This document shows positions 22,628-35,344 of a stretch of DNA of 64,000 bases, piece by piece (position 1 is the stretch's first letter; the number at the start of each line of letters is the position of its first letter). A program made the translations under genes and the position numbers. The stretch comes from Euptelea pleiosperma (Eukaryota; Streptophyta; Magnoliopsida; Ranunculales; Eupteleaceae): NCBI GenBank assembly GCA_035048495.1, contig CM068552.1:28398154-28462153 (forward strand), written 5' to 3'. A model generated the notes under the pieces. It made no database searches, was not told the origin of the DNA, and was given only the letters and a program-made list of their open reading frames with translations.

Positions 22628-24238
22628 ATGCAGTCTCCCTCTCAACTCATAAGAAGCTACATCTCTCAAGGAGCTCCTAGAGAAGCTTTTCTCATTTACA
22701 CCCAAATTCGGCGTAAAGGAATCCACCAACGTGGGTTAATTCCTCTATTGCTCAAAGCTTGTGCTTCCCTCTCCATCCTTCACTTTGGGAAAGCTTTGCA
22801 CGCCGAATCGATCAAGACGGGGGTAGATTCCGATGTGATGATAGGGACTTCACTGGTCAGCATGTACTCTAAATGTCGTGATATAGTTGATTCCCGCAAA
22901 TTGTTTGACGAAATGCCTGAGAGAAATGTGGTTACATGGAATGCAATGATAGGTGGGTATTCGAGGAATGGCGACATGGGTTCTGCTTCACTTCTGTTTG
23001 AACTGATGCCCGCGCGTACAACAGTGACTTGGACTGAGATGATTGATGGGTTTGCTAGGAGTGGTGATATTGTGACTGCTAGGCTTTTGTTTGACCGGGC
23101 CCCGCCTGAGATGAGGAATGTGGTGACATGGACTGTGATGGTTGATGGGTATGTGAGCAATGGAGAGATGGAGGCTGCTAGGCAGGTGTTTGAGGAGATG
23201 CCCGATCGGAATTTCTTTGCCTGGTCATCAATGATTGCTGGATATTGCAAGAAGGGTGAAGTCAAGGCAGCGAGGGCCATTTTTGATCGGATTTCAGTCC
23301 GGAACTTGGTGAATTGGAATGCATTGATTGCTGGGTACGCGCAAAATGGGTTTTGTGAGGATGCCTTGGAAGCATTTGGGAGAATGCAGGTAGAGGGGTT
23401 TGAGCCAGATGAAGTTACAGTGGCGAGTGTATTGTCGGCTTGCGCACAGTTGGGTTCATTGGATTCTGGTAAAGAAATCCATGATCTGATCAATCGCAAT
23501 GGCATAAAGCTTAATCAGTTTGTTCTAAATGGGTTAGTTGATATGTATGCAAAATGCGGGGATATAAGCAATGCAAGACGAATCTTTGAAGGGATGTCCC
23601 ATAGGAATGATGTATGTTGGAATGCGATGATCTCGGGCCTTGCTGTTCACGGCCAAAGCGAAGAGGCCCTCAAGCTTTTTGGCCAAATGGAGGAATCGAG
23701 TGAGAAGCCCAATGAGGTCACATTTCTCTCACTTCTCTCGGCTTGTGCACATGGGGGATTTGTAAACGAAGGATTAGAAATTTTCTCCAAGATGAAGGAG
23801 AAATATGGTCTAGTCGCAGGCATTGAGCATTACGGGTGCTTCGTCGACCTTTTGGGACGGGCTGGAAGATTAAATGAAGCCTACAATTTGATCCAGAGTA
23901 TGCCGATGAAACCAAATGATGTGGTCTGGGGAGCTTTGCTTGGAGCTTGCAGGATTCACTTGGATACGGATATGGCGGAGCGGGTGGTGGAGGAGGTTGG
24001 TATGTTGAATTCTGATAAGGGTGCCGGTGATGATGCGCGTTATGTGCTTCTGTCGAATATTTATGCTGCTTCAGATCGATGGGAGAAAGCAGAAAAGATG
24101 AGGATTATGATGGTGAAGAATGGGATTCAAAAGAAACCTGGCTACAGTTCAATTATGCTCGAGAGCACGGAGCACCAGTTTCATTCTTCTGGTGCTTTTG
24201 CAGACCCTTGGATTCATCAGTTATATAATGGAACATAA
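22628..24238 (+). CDS. Pentatricopeptide repeat protein, PLS class with E domain
   Basis: An intronless gene of 536 codons plus TAA. The first in-frame ATG is at 22628; the open frame reaches further upstream only through non-ATG codons after a stop at 22568. The protein is a chain of about 31-36-residue PPR motifs: VVTWNAMIGGYSRNGDMGSA, FFAWSSMIAGYCKKGEVKAA, LVNWNALIAGYAQNG, then L/S-type motifs (FEPDEVTVASVLSACAQLGS, LVDMYAKCGDISNARRIFEG). It closes with an E-type C-terminus (YVLLSNIYAASDRWEKAEKM, KKPGYSSI) and no DYW domain. Family role: sequence-specific RNA binding in mitochondria or plastids, often C-to-U editing or RNA processing. It resembles Arabidopsis At3g21470 from memory, which is uncertain. 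No clear targeting peptide is visible. Confidence 0.92.
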   Translation: MQSPSQLIRSYISQGAPREAFLIYTQIRRKGIHQRGLIPLLLKACASLSILHFGKALHAESIKTGVDSDVMIGTSLVSMYSKCRDIVDSRKLFDEMPERNVVTWNAMIGGYSRNGDMGSASLLFELMPARTTVTWTEMIDGFARSGDIVTARLLFDRAPPEMRNVVTWTVMVDGYVSNGEMEAARQVFEEMPDRNFFAWSSMIAGYCKKGEVKAARAIFDRISVRNLVNWNALIAGYAQNGFCEDALEAFGRMQVEGFEPDEVTVASVLSACAQLGSLDSGKEIHDLINRNGIKLNQFVLNGLVDMYAKCGDISNARRIFEGMSHRNDVCWNAMISGLAVHGQSEEALKLFGQMEESSEKPNEVTFLSLLSACAHGGFVNEGLEIFSKMKEKYGLVAGIEHYGCFVDLLGRAGRLNEAYNLIQSMPMKPNDVVWGALLGACRIHLDTDMAERVVEEVGMLNSDKGAGDDARYVLLSNIYAASDRWEKAEKMRIMMVKNGIQKKPGYSSIMLESTEHQFHSSGAFADPWIHQLYNGT

Positions 24239-24598
24239 TTGATCAGTAGTCAGACCCATAAGGGGACTCTCTAATTCGTTTCAAACCTGTGAATCACATA
24301 TAATAGCCATGTACCTTGTTGAAGACTGGTCATAGCCAAGATTGGAGATCCTCAAAAGTATTTTATAACACCTATTCTTCAACCATTACAAGGTATATAC
24401 TTCCCTGAGAAGAATTTTCTTACAAAGTTGATCCAAAGAATATGTCGGAAATGTATTAATTCACATTCGTAGTGTAGTCAAATCTTTCTAGATCCCTTCT
24501 CAATTTGGACAAAGTCACTCTACTTCCATTAATGTGCACCGATGAGCACATAAGCCGACTCCGACTCGTATTGTTACGTCCTTTCAGAGTGTTATTGT
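24239..24598. other. PPR 3' flank and first copy of a duplicated segment
   Basis: This stretch holds the probable PPR 3' UTR. The last part (from about 24530, gcaccgatgagcacataag) is homologous to 32465-32530, the second copy of a duplicated intergenic segment. The first copy was later split by the copia element. Confidence 0.5.
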
Positions 24599-25510
24599 TG
24601 TTTAAGATATGCTTGAATAGTAAATAATCAAGAAGATCCAATTCTGTACCTTTTTTTGCTTTCCAAATAAACTGCAAAGACCTTACTGTATATTTTCAAA
24701 ATTTAAGAAGCGTGGAGAGCAGGGATGAGGCGCGGACCAGGTCGCTCTCTTTAAGGTGTTTTGCGGCTATGCAGGAAATTTTTCAGATACAACAGTGTTC
24801 TGATGCGATGCCCCCATGATACAATAGTCCAGTCTCTCAATCATTGTTAATCTAAAACTTTTGCACTAGGAGAATTCGAACCTAGATAACCTCTTTGCCC
24901 AAGAAAACATAAAGAAAAATCAGAAGGAAAAATTATTCTAAAAGAAAAAGTTCTATTTCTGTGTGTGCACTGCTTGTATTTAGGTTCTTTTTACTGAGAT
25001 AAAACATCAATATATAAAGACTTCAAAAGGTAGAAACCGTATTAGCTACGTGGGCAAGTACATGCCAACGTCACGGAGAAAAAGGCTCTCACGAATCTGC
25101 GCATAACAGCTAGGAGATAAGTCAAGTAAAAATAAAAATTAATAAATAATTATATTAATTAATTAAATAAAATTTTGCATAAAAAGATAGGAGTGCATGT
25201 GTCGCATGCACGGCACGACACACCGATGCGAGGCGGTGCGTGCGTGTGTGTGTGTTTAGAGATGCATGGATGTGCGCAATGCGCACAAAACTTGGATGCC
25301 CAAGTGCTCCAAACATAAAAGTCAACCTCATCCTATATAGACTCCCCCACTCTCGTGTTTCTCCGATGTGGGATTAAACATTGAGAGAGTGAAGATAATA
25401 AAGTGGGAAAAAAGCATAAGGTTGCCACTAAAAGACAAACAACTTTAGTAAAGGAAAAGCATAAAGCCAAATGACAAAAAAAGGGTAGGGTGATATTAAA
25501 ATTACCAACA
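24599..25510 (-). repeat. Copia element 3' LTR
   Basis: This 912-bp sequence is nearly identical to 29672-30579. On the minus strand it starts TGTTGGTAATTTTAATATCA and ends GATATCTTAAACA. Just outside its start is a purine-rich attagtaggagat (on the minus strand), the polypurine tract of a copia element. It marks the 3' end of the minus-strand element. Confidence 0.85.
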
Positions 25511-26225
25511 ATCTCCTACTAATTTTAATAATAAAAAAAAATTGAAAACACGTTCGGGCAAAGAGAACAGTACCACGCTTAAGTGAAGGTGTCTTTCGAC
25601 TTGAACCATTCACGTAGTGAAGATGTATTTAAGTATAAGAGTCATAGTGACTAAGTCTGGAACTAAGACTCATTTGTATACAATGAACACACCCCCATGC
25701 ATAGTAATACATAACTATATAGTTTATAAGCCAGCACAATTCGGCCATGTGCTTATATCCCAGTATTCATGAGAGCTTTAGAAAAGAAACCCATTTCCCA
25801 TAGGAAGCGGCCCCCCTTCCACTCTCACATAAGTGAAACTATCAAGGATGCTCTTGCAGTTAAACATCCCACTCAAGATGAGCTATAGACCTCATTAAGA
25901 ATTTAATAAACTCAACCTTATAATCGCTACAAGATGTCATGTACTGAACGACATCATAATGAGAGACTTTAAATAGTGTATGTCCGAATAAATAATAAAC
26001 AATTACTCAGTGACTCATTTTTCCTCTTGAACCTAGTTCTTGGGATCTCCATTCCTTAGGTGGGGTATCCATCACTAGTAATTCAACTATCAGTGGGCTG
26101 TAGTCCCATCCCCTTAGATATTTCACAGACTTTTTCCCTTGTTAAGCCTTTAGTAAATGGGTCTGCTAAGTTATCACCAGATCTGACAAAATCTATTGTT
26201 ACTGTTCCATTGGTGATAAACTCTC

Positions 26226-29200
26226 TCACAATACCATGTGTTTGCGACGTATCTGTCGCGATTTTTCATCATAATACCGATTTTGTACTCTGTCAATAGC
26301 GACAGTACTATCACAATGTATCAAAATTGCTAGAACAGGTCTATTCCAGATAGGGATATCAGAAAGAAGGCCTCGCAGCCAACTTGCCTCTTCACTAGTA
26401 GCATCTAGTGCAATGAGCTCAGACTCCATAGTTGATTTTCTTAGACCTCCATGAAACTGCTCCACCTCCAATGGTGAAGATGTATCCACTAGTTGCCTTG
26501 GAATCATCCGATAAGGTGTTCCAATTAGCATCAGTATGTCCTTTACTAACTGCATGATACTTTTGATAGTGAATTCCAAAATTAATATTTCTTTTCAAAT
26601 ATCTCATTACATGGTTTATGGCATACCAATGTTCGATACTAGGTATGCTAGTGTACTTATAAAGTACTCATATTGCATATAAAATATCTGGTCTAGTACA
26701 ATTTGTTGCATATCTAAAGGTACTGATTATACTAGCATATTCTTTCTGATTAACACTATTACCTTCATTAGTGTACAATCTCATATTAGGATCAAAAGGA
26801 GTACAAACAGGCTTACAATCAAAATATTTATATATTTTTAAGTATTTTCTCAATGTAGTGAGATTGATCCAAAGTGATTCCATTTGCAGTCCTAGTAATT
26901 TTAATTTCTAAAATTACGTTTGCTTCTCCGAGATCTTTCATGTCAAAGTTTTGTGATAGAAATTTTTTGGTTTCCTTAATTGCTTCTAAATTAGAACAAA
27001 AAAGTAAAAGATCATCAACATATAAGCATATCATGACACAAATGTTGTTTGCATATTTATAATAACTACATTTGTCACTTCCATTAATCTTGAATCCATT
27101 AGAAATAACTACTTGATCAAAATTTTCATGCCACTGTTTAGGGGCCTATTTTAGATCATAAAGAGACATACTATATTTTCTTGATTGGTTATTATGAAAC
27201 CCTCAGGTTGGTCCATGTAAATTTCTTCTTCTAGTTCCCCGTTAAGAAATGTTGTTTTGACTTATGATCTCATATTTTTTAGTTTTCCGTTAAGAAATGC
27301 TGTTTTAACATCTATTTGACGAATTATAAGATTATGAACAACAACTATGACAATGAGTATTCTAATCGATATAATTCTATGTTTTCTCTTTGTCTAAATC
27401 TCTTAGCTACAAGTCTAGCTTTATATTTTTTAACAGTTTCATCTGGTTTTAGTTTTTAATTTAGAACCCATTTACACCCTATAGATTTACATCATGGAGG
27501 TAAATTTACTATGTTCTAAGTTCTATAAGAGATAAGTGAATCTATTTCATCATTTATGGCTTCCTTCAAAAAGTCAAAAATTTGAAGAGGATAAGGCTTC
27601 CTCTAAAGAGTTAGGATCACATTCTAAGTTAAATACATAAAAGTCTGGCCCAAAATCTTTTGTAATTCTAGGCCTTTTACTTTGCTTGGGTTATATACTT
27701 ATATCTTTACATTATGTTATTCTAGGTTCGATTGACATACTAGTATTAGGTTTAGAAAGTGTAATGGTATGTGAGCCCTCACAATTTCTAGAGATAAAAG
27801 GAAACTTGCCCTTATAGAAGTCTGCATCTACAAACTCTATAATAATATTATTTGTCAAATCTAAAAATCTATAGGCTTTGCTATTTACAACGTATCCCAA
27901 AAAAACATATTGAGTGGCTCTACTTCCTAGTTTGGATCTTTTCGGGTCTGTCAGTCTAACATAGGCTAGACAGTCCCAAGTTTTAAGGTAACTCACATTA
28001 GGTTTTCTATTTTTCCATAATTCAAAAGGAGTCTTCTTTATTTTTGAATACGTGATCTGATTTAGAACGTAACATACGATTAAACGAGCTTCTCCCTATA
28101 AATTGGAGGGAGATCCTGAGTTAATAAGTAAGTCATTTACTGATTCTATTATAATTTTATTTTTGCGTTCATCAATCCCATTCATTTATGGTGAATATGG
28201 TGCTGTGGTTTCATGTATAATACCTAGGGCATCTACATGTTTACCAAATTCTAAAGAACAGTATTCCATTCCTCTATCACTTTTAAATCTTCTAAGTTTT
28301 TTATTTAATTGGTTTTCAATTTCTGTCAAATATATTTTAAACGTGCTAAATGCCTCACTCTTATATTTCATTGTGTGTGTATATATGTGAACCTAGAGTG
28401 ATCATCTATAAAAAGTATGAAATATATTTTCCTCAATGAGTTAGAACCCCATCTAACTCACAAATATCAGTGTGAACTAGTTTTAATAGTTCAGTTCTCT
28501 TTTCCATAATTTTATGTGATTTCTTAGTCATTTTAACTTGACTACAGATTTTGTATTTTTTAAAATCTTTGTGTTTAAGGTTTGGAATATAACCTGTTAC
28601 TCATATTTTTCACATATTTTCTATTCACATGACATAGTCTAGAATGTCAAACATTAAAGGAAGACATAATATAAGCAGAAGAAGTAGAAGCTTTATTGAT
28701 GTTCTCAACATTAAGTTTAAACATACCCTCACATACATAACCCTTTCCCACAAACAAATTATTTTTGGTTATTATAATTGGTGTGCCCCAATGGTCTGAT
28801 TGAACCCAACATTGTTCAACAGATAGCCTTCGCCAGATTCTTTCGGATATCTGGAGTGTGCAAAATGTCCTTTAAGATAAGGATTTTGCCTGAGGTGAAC
28901 CTCAGCTCTATGTCTCCAACTCTAAGGACCTGGGTAGTGTGGGAGTCTCTGAGAAACACCTTCTTGTCCTCAGAGGATGAATAGGTATTGAACCAATTTC
29001 TGTCATGGCACACATGTCGGGATGCTCTAGTGTCTATCCACCACCCCTCGCACCCACTGAGTATATTAACCTCAGTGATTATCGCCACAAGTAGCTCCTC
29101 GATAACATTAGCCTGTGGAGTAGGTTTCCGGAGTTTGCATACACGTGCTGTGTGTCCAAGTTTATTGTACACATAACTAACGAAATTTGGAGAAGTCTCG

Positions 29201-29640
29201 TATTTGTCCTTGAGGTGGTGGACCATAAGAAGCCAAGTTTGCATACACGTGCTGTGTGCCTATGTTCCTCAAATACTTACTAACAGCGTATTTCTTGGAT
29301 TCGACTTCCTCAGTATCATATTTCTTTTGTAGTGCTTCCCAAACGTCCTTGGCTATGTTGTATGCCCCATAGTAGTCATACAAGTCATCAGCCAGGGCGT
29401 ATAGGATGTAGTTCTTACACTCAAAGTCATAATCTATAAACTTCTGGGTTAAGTACGATTTGGAGGGTTCATGTTCCTTGGTCTCGGTTTTGATTATTGC
29501 CCTATCAGATAGGATGTAAGCTTCCTTCATCGTGGTTAGGTAGAAAAATATTGTCTCCATCTCTTAAAGTGTAACCCTTCAAACTTGAAGGGTTTGTTGT
29601 TGTCAGAGGAGACCATAATGCATACAGTAGAATTGGCCAT
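26226..29640 (-). pseudogene. Copia gag-pol, decayed
   Basis: On the minus strand the gag begins at ATG 29640 (MANSTVCIMVSSDNN, then FKFEGLHFKRW). It continues with DDLYDYYGAYNIAKDVWEAL, a zinc knuckle that has lost cysteines (YNKLGHTARVC), a protease with DTRAS in place of the usual DSGA/T, integrase (FKSDRGMEYCSLEFGKH; CLAYVRLTDPKRSKLG), reverse transcriptase (YVDDLLLFCSNLEAIKETKK near 27000) and RNase H ending near 26229 (STMESELIALDATSEEASWL). Frameshifts and stops split it into more than ten fragments, so it cannot encode a working polyprotein. The order gag-PR-INT-RT-RNaseH identifies Ty1/copia. Confidence 0.9.
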
Positions 29641-29671
29641 TAAGAGACTACGAAAATTGCCTTAAAATGGT

Positions 29672-30579
29672 TGTTCTAGATATGCTTGAACAGTAAATAA
29701 TCAAGAAGATCCAATTCTGTACCTTTTTTCATTTTCTAAATAAACTGCAAAGAACTCATTGTATATTTGTAAAATTAAAGAAATTTGGAGAGTAGGGATG
29801 AGGTGCGGACCATGTCTCTCTCTTTAAGGCATTTCGCGGCTCTGCAAGAAATTTTCCAGATGCAACAGTGTTCTGATGCGATGCCCCTAGGATACAACAG
29901 TCCAGTCTCTCAATCACTGTTAATCTCAAACTTTTGCACTAAGAGAATTCGAACCAAGATAACCTCTTTGCCCAAGAAAATAGAAAGAAAAATCAGAAGG
30001 AAAAATTGCTCAGAAAGAAACATTTCTATTTTTGTTCTTGTGCGTACACTGCTTGTGTTTGGTTCTTTTACTGAGATAAAACATCAATATATAAAGACTT
30101 CAAAAGACAAATCGCATTAGCTACGTGGGCAAGTACGTGCCCACGTCACAGAGAATAAGTCTCCCACGAATTTGTGCACAATGGTAACAGATAAGTCAGA
30201 AGTAAAAATAGATAATTAGTAAATAAATAATTAATTAAATAAAATTTTGCCTAAAAAGAAGACGTGCGTGTATCGCACGCACATACGCACGATACGGTGA
30301 GGTGGGTGGTGCGCGCGCGCGTGTTTAGAGATGCATGGCTATGCCCAATGGGCACAAAACTTGGATGCCCAAGGGTTCTAAACATAAGAGCCAACCTCAT
30401 CCTATATAGATTCTCCCACTCTCTTGTGTTTCTCTGTTGTGGGATTAAACATTGAGAGGGTAAAGAGAATAAATTGAGGAAAAGCATAAGGCTACCTCTA
30501 AAAGACAAACAACTTTTAGTAAAGGAAAAACATAAAGTCAAATGACAAAATGGGTAGGGTAATATTAAAATTACCAACA
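29672..30579 (-). repeat. Copia element 5' LTR
   Basis: This 908-bp LTR runs TGTTGGTAATTTTAATATTA to GATATCTAGAACA on the minus strand. It includes the alternating purine-pyrimidine stretch gtgcgcgcgcgcgtg near 30308 and the conserved segment aagaagatccaattctgtac. The sister LTR is at 24599-25510. Confidence 0.85.
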
Positions 30580-30640
30580 AAAATGCCACTACCTTACAAT
30601 CTTCTTGTCTACATTCTCCCAATCACTTTGGATTGGGTTA

Positions 30641-32288
30641 TATAAGGAATATTTTTATATTTAATTTGGCAAAGATTTCGTTTGACATAAAAACATTCTT
30701 GTAACCGTTCCTATGAGCACCAGTGTAGTGTGGAGATGTCGTGGTACGCATACTTCGCCGACTACTTGAAGACTAGAAGACAGAGACAACAAGAATCAGA
30801 CAGTTGACGACATGAGTCATTTGAGTAACTGCCCATTTGTCTGTTATAGATCATGTACGCTCGATTAGGAAGGTAAGTGACTTAATGCCATAGGAATAGG
30901 TTTAAAATGAATAAAATATAATGGTCAAACCTAGTATTTGGACAGACCCGAGTCTGTGTCAAAGATATTGACTTATGGCAGAGTCCGATCGATTGGAACT
31001 TGTCCAATCGATTGGACATAGCCCAATCGATTGGAGGACTCTGTGTAATCAATTGGAAGCTACGAGGTAGAACAATATATAAGCCCAATCGATTGGAGAC
31101 TCTATGAAATCGATTGGAGTCTGTGAGGCAGAACATGTTCAAAGTCAAATCGATTGGAGACTCTATGAAATCGATTAGAGCCTTTGGGACAGAAACTTAT
31201 TTGAGTCCAATCAATTGGAGACCTCTGTGTAATCGATTGGAGCTTACGGAATAGGAAATTTATTGAGGCCAATTGATTGGACACTTATACCCAATCGATT
31301 GGACATGGCCCAACCGATTGGACCCAGAGTACAATCGATTGGACTTAGCACGATCTCAGTCCTTCTTAGATCCAAAATTCTTGGTTCCACTCTTCCACGT
31401 TCTACATGACTCAGGGTCATGAATTCTATAAATACAACCCTTCTATACCTTCTCTAAATACACACAGAGACACAGAGTGACTCAATCTTTCAAGAGAGGG
31501 AAGAAAATGTTTATTTATTAGAGTGTCCATTCGAAGAGCAATAAGCTTGTTTCTCATTCACATCTTGTGAGCTTGTTCATCTTCTTGATCAAAGCCAAGT
31601 GCTTGATCTATTCCTTAGCATAGGTCTTCCACTTATATATTCGACCTAGTAGCTTGAGTGTACCCGTGTGACTCAATACCTTTTGAGCAACCTAGGGTTC
31701 AGGGTGTATTGAATCCTTCACCTTCTGCAAAGGCGGGAGTATTGAGAATTAAGATCGAAGCAGCCGATCGACGGTAGGTTTGGGGTGTACCAAACTGAAC
31801 AAGTGGACAAGGCTTCTTGGCTAGAAGGGCGCACATGGATTAATAGCGTTGATTCAGAGGACGTGGACGCATCGGCAGTAGGCCTTGGCTAAGGTTGGAA
31901 GCTGTATTTGCAACGGTGTTGCGTGGGTAACCTTTGTTTCGTTTAACTTTTCAGTTAGTGATACTTTTCGTCTGGACGTGGTCCCATGGTTTTTTCCTTG
32001 GCTAAGGTTTCCACGTAAAAATCTCTTGTCTTGTGTGATTGTTTGTTTGTATTCTGCTATCTATCTTGATTAGACCAAACGACGAAAAGAAAATATACCA
32101 CAGAGGTATATTCGATTTGAGTCGGTTGTGATAATCTTTTATCAAACAACTAAGGCATGCGATTTTGTTCCCCTACCATAGACCAGTAAAACTGTGTAGG
32201 TATATTTAATTTTTAAATACCTAATCAACCTCAACCCCACCCCCTTCTAGGTATATTGGATTAAAGAGAACGGACCGGTGTAATTTCA
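30641..32288 (+). mobile_element. Solo LTR, palindrome-rich family (copy 2)
   Basis: Homologous to 934-2466 in opposite orientation. It begins TATAAGGAATATTT (TG mutated to TA) and ends TGTAATTTCA. The flanks ggtta (30636-30640) and ggttg (32289-32293) form the target duplication with one mismatch, and the uninterrupted paralog near 32580 reads ggttg. About thirteen variants of CCAATCGATTGG lie at 30985-31345. It has about 120 bp near the 3' end (ccaccccctt..ctagg, about 32180-32255) missing from copy 1. Confidence 0.85.
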
Positions 32289-32624
32289 GGTTGTACAATT
32301 TGTTTGGTTTTATCGTACGTCTCCCCCAAGATCTATACACCATGGCAATGTCAAGAAAAATTTTGAATCTTGAACTAGGCTCTCATAGATAAATGATTCT
32401 TGCATCATGAGGTTTCACAGTAGGAAAAGATCAACAATCCTAATTATGACTCCACGATGATAGTTGCACTGATGAGCACATGAGCCAACTCCAACTCATA
32501 TTGTTATGTCTTTTTAGAGTGTTCTACTACTTCCATACTTAAAATCTTCCCTCCTACATTCTCTAAATCACTTTGGATTGGGTTGTACAATTTGTTTGGT
32601 ATTATCGTCTCTCCTAAGATTATA
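32289..32624. other. Two adjoining copies of a duplicated intergenic segment
   Basis: gttgtacaatttgtttgg occurs at about 32291 and 32583, each followed by ttatcg and a ctcc(c)aagat..tatacac stretch. The first copy continues into caatgtcaagaaaaattttg (about 32346); the second does so only after the CACTA insertion (about 43937). Together with 24530-24598 this defines a tandem duplication split by three insertions. Confidence 0.65.
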
Positions 32625-33409
32625 CACTACAGGAAAACAAGGCATTAGCGGCGGCGAAGACCGCCGTTAAAACATTGAAAAACCGCCGCTAAAGGTATTA
32701 GCGGCATTTTTAGCAACGGCCAGTGACCGCCTCTAAAAACCTCGTTGCTAAAGGTATTAGCGGTGGCTATCCAAAAAATCGGCCGCTGCTAAAAGTCCCA
32801 AAATCCACAACCAATGTTGTTGTTAATTCTATTTTTGCAGCGGTCAATTAAGGTTTTAGCGGTGCTACTCTTCGGCCGCCGCTAAATATAACTTTTAGCA
32901 GCAGTCAAAAAACGCCACTAAAAAAGACATTTAGCGGCGTTTTAAAAAACCGCCACTAAAGGCGAATTTATTGTAGCGGCGGTCAGGTGAATGGCCGCCG
33001 CTAATAGAACCTTTTAGCGGCGTTTTGTGGCCGCCGCTAAATGTAATTTTGTTTAATTTTTATTTATTTATTTATTTTTAAAATTTTTTTTATACCTGTA
33101 ACCTGTACAATTTAATAATATAAATGAAATACTTTGACCTGAAACCTGTCCTATTAATTAATGAAAATGATATATGAAACAAATATATAATAAAATATTC
33201 ATTAACTTAAACATTATACCAATCCACATCTCTAAAAAACAAAAATAATTATAGTCCAGAGTTCAGAAATAAAAAAGCAAACAAAAATTGACACGTCTGC
33301 ATCGGGCATCAGGTCAATCATCAGCTGGTCTTTGCAAAACAAAAAATAATAAACTAATTAGAATAATAATAATAATAAAAAATATAAAATATAAGCTGTT
33401 TAAGTTATA

Positions 33410-34330
33410 ATTAACTTTGAAAAACCTAAACCTACAACTGATTACAATTTCCCAACCGGACCTCAGATTTTAACCCCGTTTCTTCTAACACATTTGTTTC
33501 AACACGTTTGAAGTGTTCGAAGAGATTTTAGAAGAGTCGGACCTCGTTTGCCCGATTTGGACGCCGAGGTTCCAAAATTGACTTGGGTTTTAAGTCTTAA
33601 ATGCCTAAAACTACAACTGACTACCGTTTTTCAACCGGACCTCAAAATTTAACCCAATGTCTTCTAACACATTTGTTTCAACACGTTTGAAGTATTGGAA
33701 GAGATTTCGGAAGAGTCGAACCTCATTTACCCGATTTGGACGTCGAGGTTCCGAAATTGACTTGGGTTCTAAGTCTTAAATGCCTAAACCTACAACTGAC
33801 TATCGTTTGTCAACTGGACCTCAGATTTTAACCCCGTTTCTTCTAACACATTTGTTTCAACATGTTTAAAGTGTTAGAAGAGGTTTCATTAGAGTCAGAC
33901 CACGTTTGCCCGATTTGGACGTCGAGGTTCCGAAATGGACTTAGGGTCTAAGTCTTAAATGCCTAAAACTACAACTAAGTACCGTTTCTCAACCGGACCT
34001 CGGAATTTAACCCCGTTTCTTCTAACACATTTGCTTCAATACATTTGAAGTGTTAGAAGAAGTTTCATGAGAGTCAGACCTCGTTTGCCTGATTTGGACG
34101 TCAAGGTTCCGAAATGGACTTGGGTTTTAAGTCTTGAATGCCTAAAACTACAATTGACTACCGTTTCTCAACCGGACCTCGGATTTTAACCTCGTTTCTT
34201 CTACCACATTTGTTTTAACACGTTTGAAGTGTTGGAAGAGATTTCGAAAGAGTCGGACCTCGTTTGCCCGATTTGGACGTTGAGGTTCCGAAATTGACTT
34301 GGGTTCTAAGTCTTAAATGCCTAAACCTAC
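33410..34330. repeat. Tandem repeat of about 180 bp in CACTA B, left block
   Basis: Five units; the segment ctcgtttgcccgatttgg recurs at about 33541, 33720, 33900, 34078 and 34257, a period of 179-180. Each unit has tttcttctaacacatttg and ggacgtcgaggttccgaaat. The block stops at the LTR inserted at 34331 and resumes at 37075. Confidence 0.9.
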
Positions 34331-35293
34331 TGATATTCGCTCAAAAGTGCTTATTTTAAGCAATTATCCTTTTAGCGTTATTGCATTCTCCTACATAAAA
34401 TGCTCTATTTATCTACTTTTCTATGTAATAGTCTCTTCTGTTGCGTAGAACACACTTTTCTGGACGAAATGGTATATTTGCATGCATTAAACGCATTTCT
34501 GAAAGTCTAGACATTAAGTCGTTCTGATAAAGTCTCATTACGCGCTTCTTCTATCGCGGGAAACCCCGATGGGACAATTCTCGAGACTTGCCAGCCCACA
34601 TCGATCAAGAAAGCCCATTATCAAAGCTTAAAGAGCCCACATGCTATGACTAGAAGATATGGGCCAAATATTAAGAGGACCAAAAAGTCGGCCCAAAGAA
34701 CGAAGAGAGCAGGCGAGCCAATGACCAAGAGACGGACCAAAGCGTTTAAAGCCACATGAGTCAGCAAGGAATGATAGTCTATTCTACTGGAGAAGCGTGA
34801 GGATGGTCACAGTGAAGACCAGGGTTCCAGACCCTCTGCCAATACTTTTATCTTCATTTTCTGATATTTTCTCTCTCATCTCTCCTTATTCTCTCTCTCT
34901 TCATCTATCGGTCCTCAAATCTACTGACCTAACCCCAGAACTCCTGCCCATTGGCTCTTTCTCATCTCCCTTAGCTTTCTGACCGTTGGATCTTCAATCG
35001 GACCGTTGGATCTTCCACCGGACCGTTGGATCTCTCTAGATCCGTCGATCTACCAATCTGGGTCCCAATCAAGTCACCATCCATTCGATCGCCATCAAAT
35101 TGTCTGTCACGTCATCTTGTGAGACGATGGACATCATCATTCCATGTGGGCCAGTAGCCGGGCCCATCATCATCGACCCGCTGTCCGACCATTTAGTGGA
35201 CCCCGTGAATTTCAAAATAATTTTAATTAAATTTTAAAAAATGGGGGGTCCACTAAATGGGGAAATTCCCCAAAGAAAAGTAGGGTTTTACTT

Positions 35294-35344
<51 letters not shown>

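Larger units (their letters stand above)
24599..30579 (-). mobile_element. Ty1/copia retrotransposon, full-length but inactive
   Basis: Two LTRs of 912 and 908 bp flank a decayed copia polyprotein. The sequence after the 5' LTR (minus strand, accattttaaggcaattttc) does not show the usual initiator-tRNA primer site. The flanks (attgt left, aaaat right) show no clear 5-bp duplication. The insertion point is supported instead by a paralogous uninterrupted copy of the flanking sequence near 32515-32575. Confidence 0.85.

Noticed and set aside
22780..23505. 241-codon open frame on the minus strand
   Set aside because: It is the antisense of the PPR gene; its peptide has no family features and the plus strand encodes clear PPR motifs.
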